A stretch of 64,000 bases of DNA, from contig NZ_JACSNZ010000005.1 in assembly GCF_016902575.1 (NCBI RefSeq), positions 62,001-126,000 on the forward strand, read 5' to 3'. Each line of letters starts with the position of its first letter. Position 1 is the first letter of the stretch. The notes under the pieces are model-generated. The model worked only from the letters and a program-made list of their open reading frames with translations. It was not told the DNA's origin and did no database searches. Shown piece after piece: positions 7,993 through 16,529 of the stretch. This stretch comes from Pseudoflavonifractor capillosus (GTDB lineage: Bacteria > Bacillota > Clostridia > Oscillospirales > Oscillospiraceae). The position numbers and the translations under genes are program-made.

Positions 7993-9069
7993 TCAGATAT
8001 GATTTCGAATGATCTCTCCCATCCGGCGGGTACCGATCACCGTTTCCCCGGGCTTTGCGATGTCAGCAGTGCGCCAGCCGTCAGCCAGAGCCTGATCCAC
8101 TGCCCGTTCCACGGTGTCAGCCTCCTGGCACAGTTGGAAAGAATAGCGCAGCATCATGGCCACAGAGAGAATGGTGGCAATGGGATTTGCCTTGTCCTGA
8201 CCGGCGATGTCAGGGGCAGAGCCGTGGATGGGCTCATAGAGGGCAGGAGCAGTGTCTCCCATAGAGGCGGAGGGAAGCAGTCCGATGGAACCGGTAATCA
8301 TGGACGCCTCGTCTGAGAGGATATCTCCAAACATATTCTCCGTCACCACCACATCAAACTGGCCCGGATCCCGCACCAGTTGCATGGCGCAGTTGTCCAC
8401 CAGTACATCCTCATAGGCCACATCGGGGTATTCCTCTGCCAGGCGGTGCATCACGGAACGCCACAGGCGGCTGGTCTCCAGCACATTGGCCTTGTCAACA
8501 CTGGACACCTTTTTCCGTCTCAGTCTGGCCATTTCAAAGGCACGACGGCCAATGCGCTCGATCTCCATCTCGGAGTAAGCCATTAGGTCAGTGCACTCCA
8601 CCCCTCGGTCTGGAGTCTCATAGCGATCCCGCTTTCCAAAATACACGCCGCCAGTGAGTTCTCGCACCATCATCAGGTCAATGCCCTTCTCTGCCGTCTC
8701 CTTTTTCAAGGGACAGGCCTCCGCCAGCGCAGGACGCAGAGCAGCAGGACGCAGATTGGCGTACAGGCCCAAGTCCTTGCGAATGGCCAGCAGTGCCGTC
8801 TCAGGCCGCTGCTCAGCAGGCTTGTCGCTGCCCCACTTGGGGCCGCCCACGGCACCCAGCAACACCGCATCACAGCTTTTGCACACCTCAGCAGTGCCGT
8901 CAGGGTAGCTCTTACCCACTGCATCGGTGGCACAGCCCCCCAGAAGTACATCCACATAGGTGAAGGTGTGTCCGAACTTCTCCCCCACCTTGTCCAGAAC
9001 GCCCACGGCTTCGTTGACGATCTCGGGGCCAATGCCGTCTCCCCGGATCAGTGCGATTTTGTAATTCAT
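7993..9069 (-). CDS. leuB: 3-isopropylmalate dehydrogenase
   Basis: NAD-dependent oxidative decarboxylation of 3-isopropylmalate, third step of leucine synthesis. 358 residues, the normal length. Visible motifs: GDGIGPEI at the N-terminus, [13 protein letters not shown] (substrate loop), [10 protein letters not shown], and the metal-binding [15 protein letters not shown]. The Gly-rich [15 protein letters not shown] near the C-terminus is the cofactor site. It overlaps leuD by 4 bp. leuA is not in the window. Confidence 0.97.
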   Translation of the reverse strand: MNYKIALIRGDGIGPEIVNEAVGVLDKVGEKFGHTFTYVDVLLGGCATDAVGKSYPDGTAEVCKSCDAVLLGAVGGPKWGSDKPAEQRPETALLAIRKDLGLYANLRPAALRPALAEACPLKKETAEKGIDLMMVRELTGGVYFGKRDRYETPDRGVECTDLMAYSEMEIERIGRRAFEMARLRRKKVSSVDKANVLETSRLWRSVMHRLAEEYPDVAYEDVLVDNCAMQLVRDPGQFDVVVTENMFGDILSDEASMITGSIGLLPSASMGDTAPALYEPIHGSAPDIAGQDKANPIATILSVAMMLRYSFQLCQEADTVERAVDQALADGWRTADIAKPGETVIGTRRMGEIIRNHI

Positions 9070-9551
9070 TTGGCAATCCCCCTTGCTTTGAGAGAGTGGA
9101 GCAGGCCACCGTTGTCAATGATGCCGTTGACAAAGTCAGGGAACGGTGCAGCCTGGAAGGTCTCCCCGGTGGTCTGATTTTCGATGACACCGGTGGCAAA
9201 GTCCACGACAACACTGTCACCGGGCGAGATGCCATCCACCGCCTCCGGACACTCCATAATGGGGAAGCCGATGTTGATGGCATTGCGGTAGAAAATACGG
9301 GCAAAGCTCTTGGCAATCACGCACTTCACCCCGCAGGCCTTGATGGAAAGAGGGGCGTGCTCTCGGGAGGAACCGCAGCCAAAGTTACTGCCACCCACCA
9401 CAATGTCCCCAGGCTCCACCGTGGTGGCAAAATCTGCGTCAATGTCCTCCATGCAGTGGGAGGCCAGGGACTTCTCGTCCGGAGCGTTGAGGTATCGGGC
9501 GGGAATGATGACATCAGTATCCACGTTGTCGCCGTATTTATAAATTTTCAT
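9066..9551 (-). CDS. leuD: 3-isopropylmalate dehydratase, small subunit
   Basis: Swivelling domain partner of LeuC in isomerising 2- to 3-isopropylmalate. 161 residues, the short archaeal-type form that pairs with a roughly 420-residue LeuC. Motifs: [16 protein letters not shown] at the N-terminus, and [16 protein letters not shown], which forms the active-site lid. Lies between leuC (15-nt gap) and leuB (4-bp overlap), forming leuC-leuD-leuB. Confidence 0.97.
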   Translation of the reverse strand: MKIYKYGDNVDTDVIIPARYLNAPDEKSLASHCMEDIDADFATTVEPGDIVVGGSNFGCGSSREHAPLSIKACGVKCVIAKSFARIFYRNAINIGFPIMECPEAVDGISPGDSVVVDFATGVIENQTTGETFQAAPFPDFVNGIIDNGGLLHSLKARGIAK

Positions 9552-9566
9552 CTTCTCCTACCTCCC

Positions 9567-10826
9567 TTAGACCGTAGCGGGGTCGGTGACCACGCCGGTA
9601 ATGGCGGAAGCTGCTGCCACCGCAGGACTTGCCAAAATAATCATGGAACTGGTGGGCCCCATGCGGCCCACAAAGTTGCGGTTCGTGGTGGCAATGGCCC
9701 ACTCATTGTCACTGAGCACGCCCATGTGTCCACCCAGGCAGGGGCCACAGGTGGGGGTAGACACCGCTGCACCAGCCTGGATGAAGTCGGCAATCAGCCC
9801 CTCCTCCATGGCCTGGAGATAAATCTGCTGGGTGGCGGGAATGACAATACAGCGTACCCCATCGGCCACCTTCTTCCCCCGAAGAATAGCAGCGGCCTCC
9901 CGCAAATCCTTCAAGCGGCCATTGGTACAAGATCCGATGACCACCTGCTGGATGGGCTTGCCTGCCACTTCGTCCACCGTCTTGGTGTTGGAAGGCAGAT
10001 GGGGCAAAGCCACTGTGGGACGCAGGGTGGAAAGGTCAATCTCCACGGTGCGGGCATACTGGGCATCCTCATCCGCCTCAAAGGCAGTCCAGGCCCGCTC
10101 CGCCCGTCCGTTGAGATATGCAATGGTCTTCTCGTCTACGGGGAAAATGCCATTTTTCGCCCCCGCCTCAATGGCCATGTTGCAGATGGTGAATCGGTCA
10201 TCCATCTCCAGGGAGGCCACGCCGTCCCCGCAGAACTCCAGGGACTGATACAGGGCCCCGTCCACCCCAATCATACCGATGAGGTGGAGCACCACGTCCT
10301 TACCGCTGACATAGGGGCCCAGCTTGCCAGTCAGTTTCACCTGAATGGCCTGGGGAACCTTGAACCAGGCAAGGCCCGTAGCCATACCGGCAGCCATATC
10401 GGTGGAGCCCACGCCGGTGGAGAAGGCCCCCAGAGCACCGTAGGTACAGGTGTGTGAGTCCGCTCCAATGATGACCTCGCCGGGAGCAGCTAAGCCCTTT
10501 TCCGGGATGAGCGCGTGCTCAATGCCCATCTGCCCCACATCGTAGAAGTGGGTAATTTGGTGGCTATGGGCAAACTCCCGACAGATGGCACACAGTTGAG
10601 CGGACTTGATATCCTTACAGGGGGTGGAGTGGTCCAGCACAATGGCAATTTTATCTTGGTCAAAGACGGTGGACAACCCGGCCTTTTCAAACTCCTTGAT
10701 GGCTACTGGGGTGGTGATGTCGTTGCCCAACACCAGATCCAACTTGCCCTCAATGAGCTGCCCAGCCTGTACTTGGCTGAGCCCGGCCGCCCGGGCCAAA
10801 ATCTTCTGCGTCATGGTCATACCCAT
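9567..10826 (-). CDS. leuC: 3-isopropylmalate dehydratase, large subunit
   Basis: Aconitase-family [4Fe-4S] enzyme of 419 residues. Cluster cysteines are in GSCTNGRL and [33 protein letters not shown] is the substrate-binding region. Start ATG 10826 has GGAGG 8-10 nt upstream; earlier in-frame starts lack a site. First gene of leuCDB, divergent from a Crp/Fnr regulator across a 110-nt gap, so control by that regulator is possible. No T-box or leucine leader is apparent in the short leader. Confidence 0.96.
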   Translation of the reverse strand: MGMTMTQKILARAAGLSQVQAGQLIEGKLDLVLGNDITTPVAIKEFEKAGLSTVFDQDKIAIVLDHSTPCKDIKSAQLCAICREFAHSHQITHFYDVGQMGIEHALIPEKGLAAPGEVIIGADSHTCTYGALGAFSTGVGSTDMAAGMATGLAWFKVPQAIQVKLTGKLGPYVSGKDVVLHLIGMIGVDGALYQSLEFCGDGVASLEMDDRFTICNMAIEAGAKNGIFPVDEKTIAYLNGRAERAWTAFEADEDAQYARTVEIDLSTLRPTVALPHLPSNTKTVDEVAGKPIQQVVIGSCTNGRLKDLREAAAILRGKKVADGVRCIVIPATQQIYLQAMEEGLIADFIQAGAAVSTPTCGPCLGGHMGVLSDNEWAIATTNRNFVGRMGPTSSMIILASPAVAAASAITGVVTDPATV

Positions 10827-10936
10827 GTGACGCACCTCCTCGTTTCTCATGTTTTTATGTGCATTCATTATGCCAAACCCACTGGAAAAAGAATGTAACA
10901 TATGATACAATTTATAAAACATCAGAGGTGATTGCC

Positions 10937-11542
10937 ATGCCGCAGTGGGACATTTTTGCAAGGGGGCAAACCCAAAAGATATATACCAAAGGACAGATGA
11001 TCTATTTACAGGGGGAACATCCCCACCATTTTTACTACCTGGTGTCCGGCTCGGTACGCAGTTTTCTCAGCAGTCCAGAGGGAGATGAGCGCATCTTGAC
11101 CATACACCGCAGCGGAGACCTGATGGGAGAGGCATCCTTTTTTGACCAATGTCCCCGGGTCAGCTCGGCTATGGCCTTAGAGGACAGTCTGGTGGTATCT
11201 ATCGACCAACAGTTGCTGGATCAGATATTCATAGAGCACCCCCAGTTGGCCCAGCCTATGCTGCGCTATCTGGCCCGCACTGTGCGGCTGCTCTCTGACC
11301 ATGTAGATACCGCCTCTCTCCCTGCCATTGGGAGAGTGGCCAGGTATCTGCTTACCTTACCCCGAGGCGAGAATAACACCGTCGTTTGCACCCACGAAAG
11401 AATTGGTCAGGCCATTGGCATGAGTCGCATCACTGTCAGCCGGACTATGAAACAGCTGGTGCAGCAAGGAGCGGTTGAGACTGGCTATGGCGTGGTGCAA
11501 ATTTTGGACGAAAGTCGTCTGCAAGCGTTACAAAATCGATGA
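10937..11542 (+). CDS. Crp/Fnr family transcriptional regulator
   Basis: 201 residues: an N-terminal cyclic-nucleotide-binding-like beta barrel ([20 protein letters not shown], then [21 protein letters not shown]), a long dimer helix and a C-terminal winged helix ([24 protein letters not shown]). The four N-terminal Cys of oxygen-sensing Fnr are absent. The single Cys in the sensor barrel gives no iron-sulphur motif. The effector is unknown. ATG 10937 follows AGAGGTG. Divergent from leuCDB; a link to leucine or branched-chain metabolism is only positional. Confidence 0.9.
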   Translation: MPQWDIFARGQTQKIYTKGQMIYLQGEHPHHFYYLVSGSVRSFLSSPEGDERILTIHRSGDLMGEASFFDQCPRVSSAMALEDSLVVSIDQQLLDQIFIEHPQLAQPMLRYLARTVRLLSDHVDTASLPAIGRVARYLLTLPRGENNTVVCTHERIGQAIGMSRITVSRTMKQLVQQGAVETGYGVVQILDESRLQALQNR

Positions 11543-11546
11543 TATA

Positions 11547-11582
11547 AAAAGCCGGAAAGCTCTGGTAGCTTCCCGGCCTTTC
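11547..11582. terminator. Bidirectional terminator
   Basis: AAAAGCCGG-AAGCT and AGCTTCCCGGCCTTT form a stem between two convergent genes (stops at 11542 on plus and 11593 on minus). Confidence 0.75.
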
Positions 11583-11592
11583 ATTTGTCTCT

Positions 11593-12030
11593 CTAATTCG
11601 TCTCATCATAGTAAACATACTCACCCAACTCTGGGTCAAAATAGCAGCCTCGATAGTCCTGCCACAAGTATTCACTCCACATGGATAGAAGATTTAACTC
11701 TGGGACTTCCGTCGAGGTTGAGTAGGAAAGCACACCACCGTTGGTAACTTCCATCTCCATCTTGGTTTTCATCCCTTCAAACTCCAGTGAAAAACTGAGT
11801 CGATAATAAGTCTCTCCGCTAAATGTACTCCCGCCTACACATTTATGTTTGCGGCACTCTTTCAGCCAAGCATTCTTCCCAATCTGGTACAGCCAGGTGT
11901 ATAGGCTGCACCTTCCCTCAAATCGGTCAATATGTAATAGAGCCTTATAGAACACTTCTTGGAGCAAATCTTCGGCCATGGTCTCATTCCGAGTCAAAGA
12001 ATTGTACCAAATATCTGCTAGCTTCTCCAC
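11593..12030 (-). CDS. Truncated ECF sigma factor (region 2) joined to an unrelated tail
   Basis: 145 residues. Residues about 1-58 are sigma-70 region 2: ADIWYNSLTRNETMAEDLLQEV (region 2.1-2.2) and FEGRCSLYTWLYQIGKNAW (regions 2.3-2.4). The helix-turn-helix region 4 that reads the -35 box is missing. From about residue 65 the chain changes to a non-sigma, beta-rich, aromatic sequence (SFSLEFEGMKTKMEMEV, then ELGEYVYYDE). This looks like the end of an anti-sigma or lipoprotein gene fused in frame by a deletion. GTG 12030 lies 11 nt after GGAG; GTG 12042 is the alternative. Probably a remnant; it is unlikely to act as a normal sigma factor. Confidence 0.65.
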   Translation of the reverse strand: MEKLADIWYNSLTRNETMAEDLLQEVFYKALLHIDRFEGRCSLYTWLYQIGKNAWLKECRKHKCVGGSTFSGETYYRLSFSLEFEGMKTKMEMEVTNGGVLSYSTSTEVPELNLLSMWSEYLWQDYRGCYFDPELGEYVYYDETN

Positions 12031-12117
12031 ACAATAACCCACTCCTTTGCATTCAGTCCAAACCGGTTCGGATTTGATCTTTCATCCATTAGAGTCTTTG
12101 AAATACAAAACGTTACA

Positions 12118-12162
12118 AAAAAAGATGTGCCACAGAAAAGTTTTCTGCGACACATCTTTTTT
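12118..12162 (-). terminator. Terminator of spoIVA
   Basis: A 22-bp stem with two mismatches (AAAAAAGATGTG ... CACATCTTTTTT) lies 10 nt after the spoIVA stop. It is A/T-flanked on both sides and so may work in both directions. Confidence 0.85.
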
Positions 12163-12171
12163 GCTGTCTCA

Positions 12172-13650
12172 TTACAGGATGATGCAGATCAAGCCGCCGG
12201 AGCCCTCGTTGATGATGCGCTGGAGGGTATCCCGCAGTTTTTCCCGGGCATCCTCCGGCATCCGCTTGAGTTTGGCCTGCAAGTCCTCTCCCACCAGTTC
12301 GTGGAAGGATCGTCCGAACATATTGGAGTCCCAGATCTTCCCTGTATCTCCCTCGAATTGGCGCAGCAGGAAGTCCACCATTTCCTCCGACTGCTTCTCC
12401 GTTCCCATGATGGGGGACACCTCGGTTTTGATGTCCGCCCGCATCATGTGAATGGAAGGCGCCGATGCCTTGAGCCGCACGCCGTAACGTCCACCCTGCT
12501 TGACAATCTCCGGCTCTTCCAGAGTCATCTCCTGGGGATCCGGCATGACGATTCCGTAGCCCGTCTCCTCCACCTGGGCCAGCGCCTGCTCCACCTTCTC
12601 ATACTTTCGCTTCATGGAGGCCATCTGTACCAGCTGACCAATGAGATCCCCATCATCGTGGATTTCCAGGCCACAGCGCTGGGACACCGTCTCATAGAAC
12701 AGGCTACGGGGCAGCTCCAGCACCGCTGTCACTACACCGCTGCCCATATCCATGCGGGTGATGCGGGCTGAGGCAATTTCCTCCCTCTGATCCAGCATCT
12801 CCACCGCAGCCTCCGTGTCCCGCAGCCGTTCCAGATTTCCCGCCTCCTGGCGGATCATCCCATAGAGTTGGCTTTTGATGGGGTGATCAAAGGGCAGTAC
12901 ATCCACCCAGGAGGGAAGATACAGCTCCAGCTGCTTCATGGGAAATTCGTGAAGCACCCCGCTCAAAATGGCCTCCACTGTCTCCTCGTCCAACGTCAAG
13001 CAGTTGACGGCCAGGCACGTGACCTGGTACTGCTGGGCAATGTCCGCCTGAATGGCCTGGGCCCGATCGCTGTACGGCTGGGCGGAGTTGAGCAGCACCA
13101 CAAAGGGCTTCCCCATGGCCTTGAGTTCCCCAATCACCCGCTCCTCTGCCTCCAGGTAATCTTCCCGTGGAATGTCAGCAATGGTGCCGTCGGTGGTCAC
13201 CACGATGCCGATGGTGGAGTGCTCGGTAATGACCTTCTGGGTGCCCAGTTCTGCAGCCTGGGTCATGGGAATCTCATGATCCATCCAGGGGGTGGTTACC
13301 ATGCGTGGTTGATCTCCGTCCATCTGCCCCAGGGCACCGGGCACCATGTAGCCCACGCAATCAATGAGCCGCACGGAGAAGGCGCTGCCGTCGTCCATGG
13401 ATAGGCTCACTGCGTCCTCAGGGACGAATTTAGGCTCGGCTGTCATCACCACGCGGCCCGATCCGCTCTGGGGCAGTTCATCCCGGGCCCGATCTCGCAG
13501 ATACGTATTTTGAATCTCCGGCAGCACCATGGTCTCCATAAAACGCTTGATGAAGGTGGATTTCCCCGTGCGTACCGGCCCTACCACCCCAATGTAAATA
13601 TCGCCTTGGGTGCGCTGGGCGATATCCTCATACAGTTTGTTGTGATCCAC
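12172..13650 (-). CDS. spoIVA: Stage IV sporulation protein A
   Basis: ATPase that polymerises on the outer forespore membrane as the base layer of the spore coat, anchored by SpoVM. 492 residues, the family length. The N-terminal TRAFAC GTPase-like domain has Walker A GVVGPVRTGKST. The family block IPMTQAAELGTQKVITEHSTIGIVVTTDGT is intact. The central and C-terminal SpoIVA domains follow, ending with the short hydrophobic tail GGLICIIL. Start GTG 13650 with AGGAGG 8 nt upstream. Its partner spoVM is at 15499, so both lie in one spore cluster. Confidence 0.97.
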   Translation of the reverse strand: MDHNKLYEDIAQRTQGDIYIGVVGPVRTGKSTFIKRFMETMVLPEIQNTYLRDRARDELPQSGSGRVVMTAEPKFVPEDAVSLSMDDGSAFSVRLIDCVGYMVPGALGQMDGDQPRMVTTPWMDHEIPMTQAAELGTQKVITEHSTIGIVVTTDGTIADIPREDYLEAEERVIGELKAMGKPFVVLLNSAQPYSDRAQAIQADIAQQYQVTCLAVNCLTLDEETVEAILSGVLHEFPMKQLELYLPSWVDVLPFDHPIKSQLYGMIRQEAGNLERLRDTEAAVEMLDQREEIASARITRMDMGSGVVTAVLELPRSLFYETVSQRCGLEIHDDGDLIGQLVQMASMKRKYEKVEQALAQVEETGYGIVMPDPQEMTLEEPEIVKQGGRYGVRLKASAPSIHMMRADIKTEVSPIMGTEKQSEEMVDFLLRQFEGDTGKIWDSNMFGRSFHELVGEDLQAKLKRMPEDAREKLRDTLQRIINEGSGGLICIIL

Positions 13651-13706
13651 AGCAATTCCTCCTCACCGCAAGTTCTCTACATGTGTATGGGGATAAGCTG
13701 TATAAT

Positions 13707-13780
13707 ATACCATGACGGCAATGCCGGAATGGTATATTGCCATGTTTTTCGGTTGCCCCGCAAGGGGCGAGAAAAACGGC
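13707..13780. repeat. 74-bp direct repeat, copy 1
   Basis: Identical to 13819-13892 except one C/T difference; the copies are 112 bp apart. Each copy contains two hairpins: ATACCAT ... ATGGTAT with CGGCA/GCCG inside, and TTTTTC-GCCCC-GCAA-GGGGC-GAAAAA. Lies between spoIVA and the DUF3794 gene. Confidence 0.85.
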
Positions 13781-13792
13781 TGTTAAAATCCC

Positions 13793-13823
13793 GGTATCAT
13801 AGCCGTTTTGCGGCTATGATACC
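13793..13823. repeat. 13-bp inverted repeat linking the two direct repeats
   Basis: GGTATCATAGCCG (13793-13805) and CGGCTATGATACC (13811-13823) are perfect complements around TTTTG. The right arm runs into copy 2. Confidence 0.85.
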
Positions 13824-13892
13824 ATGACGGCAACGCCGGAATGGTATATTGCCATGTTTTTCGGTTGCCCCGCAAGGGGCGAGAAAAACGGC
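13819..13892. repeat. 74-bp direct repeat, copy 2
   Basis: Second copy of 13707-13780. Its right end merges with the terminator of the DUF3794-LysM gene, so the GAAAAACGGC edge is shared by repeat and terminator. Confidence 0.85.
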
Positions 13893-13919
13893 CGGAGAAT
13901 TTATCCGGCCGTTTTTCTC
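13881..13919 (-). terminator. Terminator of the DUF3794-LysM gene
   Basis: GAGAAAAACGGCCGGA and its near-complete complement form a long stem around a short AT loop, with T-rich flanks, immediately after the stop at 13921. Confidence 0.85.
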
Positions 13920-13920
13920 A

Positions 13921-15435
13921 TTACACACGTTTGGTGGGGATGAGCAGCACCATGCCCTGGGGCACTGTCTCAGAGGCCAACTCGTTGGCGGTACAGATAT
14001 CCTGAATGGTGGCACCACAGGCCTTTGCCACATCCCACAGCTGTTCCCCCGCATCCACCCGGCGAATGACCAGGGACGGACGGCTGCACGGGCCCTCATA
14101 CTGCCCCGCACAGGCCACGGAGCTGACACACATGAACTCCTCCTCACGGGTGGTCAGCCACCGGAATTCCAGCTCAAAACGCAGGTCAATGCCACCGCTG
14201 ACCGCAGCCGCTGACACATCTCCCACCGCTCTGCAATGCACCTTTCTCTGGCACCCTTCAGGAACCTGATAGGGGCAGGTGACCAAAACGGTGTCTGTGG
14301 CCCCGCGCAGGGCGCCTTCTTCGTCTACATACAGCATATGCACCTGGAGCTGTGCGGCGATCTCGCTGCCATGCTCTCCGCTTCGCTGGGTCACTTCCTT
14401 CACCACTGCAAAGCTGTCCAGCACCTGCTTGGCATCCACGGAGGTCTGATAGAAGTGGCGGACACTTTGGCTGGCCCCTCCAGTCTCTGCCATGGTACAC
14501 ATGGGACAGGGTGTGCGCTGGGCATCCAGTCGGCAGCTGACAGAGTACACATCCGTCAGGAGTGTCACCTCCCGCTCCATGCGCACCACCGCCTGGGCAC
14601 AGGCCTCCACCGTCACCTCCAGCTCGCCCTCCCGCAGACGACAGTCCACACTTTTCAGGCGCACGTCCACTTGAGAGCCCTGGTCGCCTGCCTCCTGTTC
14701 CACATCCAGCACCTGGGAAAAAGGCAGTTCAAAGCAGGTGGCAGTCACACCGTCCCCACACTGGTACACCAGGTATAGCTTCACCGAGCCCTTCACCACC
14801 AGTTTCCGGCCGATGAGTTTCCCTTCCATCACATCCAGCTGAGGCCGGCACAGGAGCAGCTGCTGTGCCTCCCCCTTGGACGGGGGCATACGCACCAGAT
14901 CCGAGAAGAGAAACGGCTTCTCCACCACTCCGGTGATCCCGATATCCCGAGCTGGGAGCAGACGTTTTTCCAGGCTTCCCTCTGGCCCGCCCTGTACATC
15001 GGTATTCAATTCCCTGCGCTGCAGTTCATAGGCTGTCAGCTCCACAGAAATCTCCGCCCTGGCCACCACTTTTCTGGGGTTGATGGCCCGGGCATCGGCA
15101 AAGATGACGCAGGCATTTGATTGCACCACACTGGTGCTGCGCAGTGCCGGATGATCCTTAAGGCATTGGAATGGGATGGCAACCTCCAGAGTTTTGGGCT
15201 GCTGTTCTCCTTCCGGGATGTAGAATACTGTGGTTTGAATGGTGCCCGTCAGGCGAACGGTTCCCTCCCCAGTCTCACAATCCCGCACATAGACCCGCCC
15301 CACCGCCATGACGATACGGGCAATGTCAGGGTAAGTATCTGGCACAATGCTCTCCAGCGTCTCCTCCTGTGTCACACAGGTGTCCATCACCTCATGATAC
15401 CCCTCCAGCACCACAGGCTGCAGTTCCATATCCAT
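13921..15435 (-). CDS. DUF3794 (SPOCS) and LysM protein, probable spore coat protein
   Basis: 504 residues with repeated SPOCS/DUF3794 domains. The first spans about residues 30-115, another follows near 165-260 (LDVMEGKLIGRKLVVKGSVKLYLVY) and a third lies nearer the C-terminus. A single C-terminal LysM domain ends the chain (RRVDAGEQLWDVAKACGAT ... LLIPTKRV). LysM binds peptidoglycan glycan; the SPOCS-LysM pair is typical of clostridial spore-coat or cortex-associated proteins. No signal peptide, as expected for a protein made in the mother cell. ATG 15435 follows GGGAGGA by 5 nt. It sits between spoVM and spoIVA, which supports a spore-envelope role. Confidence 0.88.
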   Translation of the reverse strand: MDMELQPVVLEGYHEVMDTCVTQEETLESIVPDTYPDIARIVMAVGRVYVRDCETGEGTVRLTGTIQTTVFYIPEGEQQPKTLEVAIPFQCLKDHPALRSTSVVQSNACVIFADARAINPRKVVARAEISVELTAYELQRRELNTDVQGGPEGSLEKRLLPARDIGITGVVEKPFLFSDLVRMPPSKGEAQQLLLCRPQLDVMEGKLIGRKLVVKGSVKLYLVYQCGDGVTATCFELPFSQVLDVEQEAGDQGSQVDVRLKSVDCRLREGELEVTVEACAQAVVRMEREVTLLTDVYSVSCRLDAQRTPCPMCTMAETGGASQSVRHFYQTSVDAKQVLDSFAVVKEVTQRSGEHGSEIAAQLQVHMLYVDEEGALRGATDTVLVTCPYQVPEGCQRKVHCRAVGDVSAAAVSGGIDLRFELEFRWLTTREEEFMCVSSVACAGQYEGPCSRPSLVIRRVDAGEQLWDVAKACGATIQDICTANELASETVPQGMVLLIPTKRV

Positions 15436-15498
15436 AGACATCCTCCCTTTGTCCACATTCTGAGGTATCTATATGACCATGGAGCCTGGGATATTCCC

Positions 15499-15573
15499 TC
15501 ATTCCGAGATGCCGAAAATCTTGCGCATAATCCCACACAGAGCCTTGGGAAACTTCACAACTACAATACGCAT
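15499..15573 (-). CDS. spoVM: Stage V sporulation protein M (24-residue amphipathic peptide)
   Basis: A 24-codon gene, easily missed by gene callers. The product begins MRIVVVKFPKALCGIM and ends RKIFGISE. It matches SpoVM in length, in the early KxPK motif with its helix-breaking Pro, in the Gly after the hydrophobic turn, and in the basic amphipathic helix. SpoVM recognises the convex forespore membrane and anchors SpoIVA, whose gene is 1.8 kb downstream. A strong GGAAAGGAGAGG site precedes the ATG. It lies directly after rsgA, close to the prkC-rsgA-...-spoVM order of Bacillus, but with rpe and thiN absent. Assignment rests on my recall of the family, not on an alignment. Confidence 0.85.
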   Translation of the reverse strand: MRIVVVKFPKALCGIMRKIFGISE

Positions 15574-15577
15574 AAAA

Positions 15578-15630
15578 CAGCCTCTCCTTTCCATGCTGAA
15601 TTCTAATACAGCATATGAAAGAAGAGGCTG
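15578..15630 (-). promoter_or_regulatory. Long hairpin containing the spoVM ribosome site
   Basis: Arms at 15578-15598 and 15609-15630 pair over about 19 bp with one mismatch and one bulge; the loop is 10 nt. On the minus-strand RNA the 3' arm carries GGAAAGGAGAGGCTG, the spoVM ribosome site, and is followed by UUUU and the AUG. It could be a weak terminator of the rsgA transcript, a translation block, or both. Confidence 0.7.
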
Positions 15631-15647
15631 TCTGGTTCCTCACGGTT

Positions 15648-16526
15648 TTATTTTTCCCACTGGGGGCGAGATTTCACCTGCTCATACAGGCGTGCGTAGC
15701 TTTGATACCGACTTTCTGCAATGGCGCCGTGTTCCACGGCCTCACGCACTGCACACCCCCGCTCCTTAATGTGGGCACACCCCACAAAGCGGCACTGTTC
15801 CAGATAGGGCCGGAACTCCCGGAAGGTGTTTGCCAACTCTTCCTTGGGAATAAGCTCCATCTGATCCACGTCAAAGGCGGAGAATCCAGGGGTGTCCGCC
15901 ACCAGTCCTCCCCCCACTCGGAACAACTCCACATGGCGGGTGGTATGGCGACCTCGCCCCAGCTTTTCGCTGACCTGTCCAACCTCCAGCTGGAATTGCG
16001 GACACAAGGCGTTGAGCACGCTGGACTTTCCCACACCGGAGTTTCCGGTAAAAGCGGAGATCTTCCCATCCAAAAGCTCCAGCAACTGCTCCAGCCCCTC
16101 CCCTGTGCGGGCACTGAGAGCCATGGCCTGGAAGCCTGCGCTGCGATATAACTCCACCAGCCGATCGGCGGGCTCCAAATCCCATTTGTTGAAGCAGATG
16201 ATGGGCTGGCACCCCTTGTACTCTGCCAGAGCGATCATGCGATCAATGAGGAAGGGGTCCGTGACCGGGATAGCCCCGGAGGCCAGGATCACCAACTGCT
16301 CCATATTGGCCACCATGGGGCGCTGGAATTGGTTGGTGCGGGGCAACACCTCATCCACCATGCCTGTGCCATCAGCACTCATGGTGATATCCACACGATC
16401 TCCCACCAGAGGTTTTATTTTCTGGTGGCGCAGTTTCCCTCGGCCCCGACAGGTCACTGGCTCACAGTCTGCGCCCACGTCCACGTAATAGAAGCCGCTG
16501 AGCGCCTTCACAATCGTTCCGGTCAT
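15648..16526 (-). CDS. rsgA: Ribosome small-subunit-dependent GTPase RsgA
   Basis: Circularly permuted GTPase in late 30S maturation. 292 residues: N-terminal OB fold (GTIVKALSGFYYVD); then the permuted G motifs in order ICFNKWDL (G4), GNSGVGKSSVLNAL (G1) and VADTPGFSAFD (G3); and a C-terminal zinc knuckle with CRFVGCAHIKERGCAV. Three nt separate it from prkC. In Bacillus, rpe and a thiamine pyrophosphokinase gene follow; here spoVM follows directly. Confidence 0.97.
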   Translation of the reverse strand: MTGTIVKALSGFYYVDVGADCEPVTCRGRGKLRHQKIKPLVGDRVDITMSADGTGMVDEVLPRTNQFQRPMVANMEQLVILASGAIPVTDPFLIDRMIALAEYKGCQPIICFNKWDLEPADRLVELYRSAGFQAMALSARTGEGLEQLLELLDGKISAFTGNSGVGKSSVLNALCPQFQLEVGQVSEKLGRGRHTTRHVELFRVGGGLVADTPGFSAFDVDQMELIPKEELANTFREFRPYLEQCRFVGCAHIKERGCAVREAVEHGAIAESRYQSYARLYEQVKSRPQWEK

Positions 16527-16529
16527 AGG

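Noticed and set aside
9051-10457. A 468-codon open frame on the plus strand
   Set aside because: Antisense to leuD and leuC. The His/Gly-rich, low-complexity translation is typical of a shadow frame.
10827-10936. T-box or leucine attenuator upstream of leuC
   Set aside because: The region is about 110 nt and shared with a divergent gene; no leader peptide, specifier stem or terminator/antiterminator pair is visible.
13707-13892. CRISPR array
   Set aside because: Only two long repeats with internal palindromes and a spacer that is itself an inverted repeat; no cas genes.
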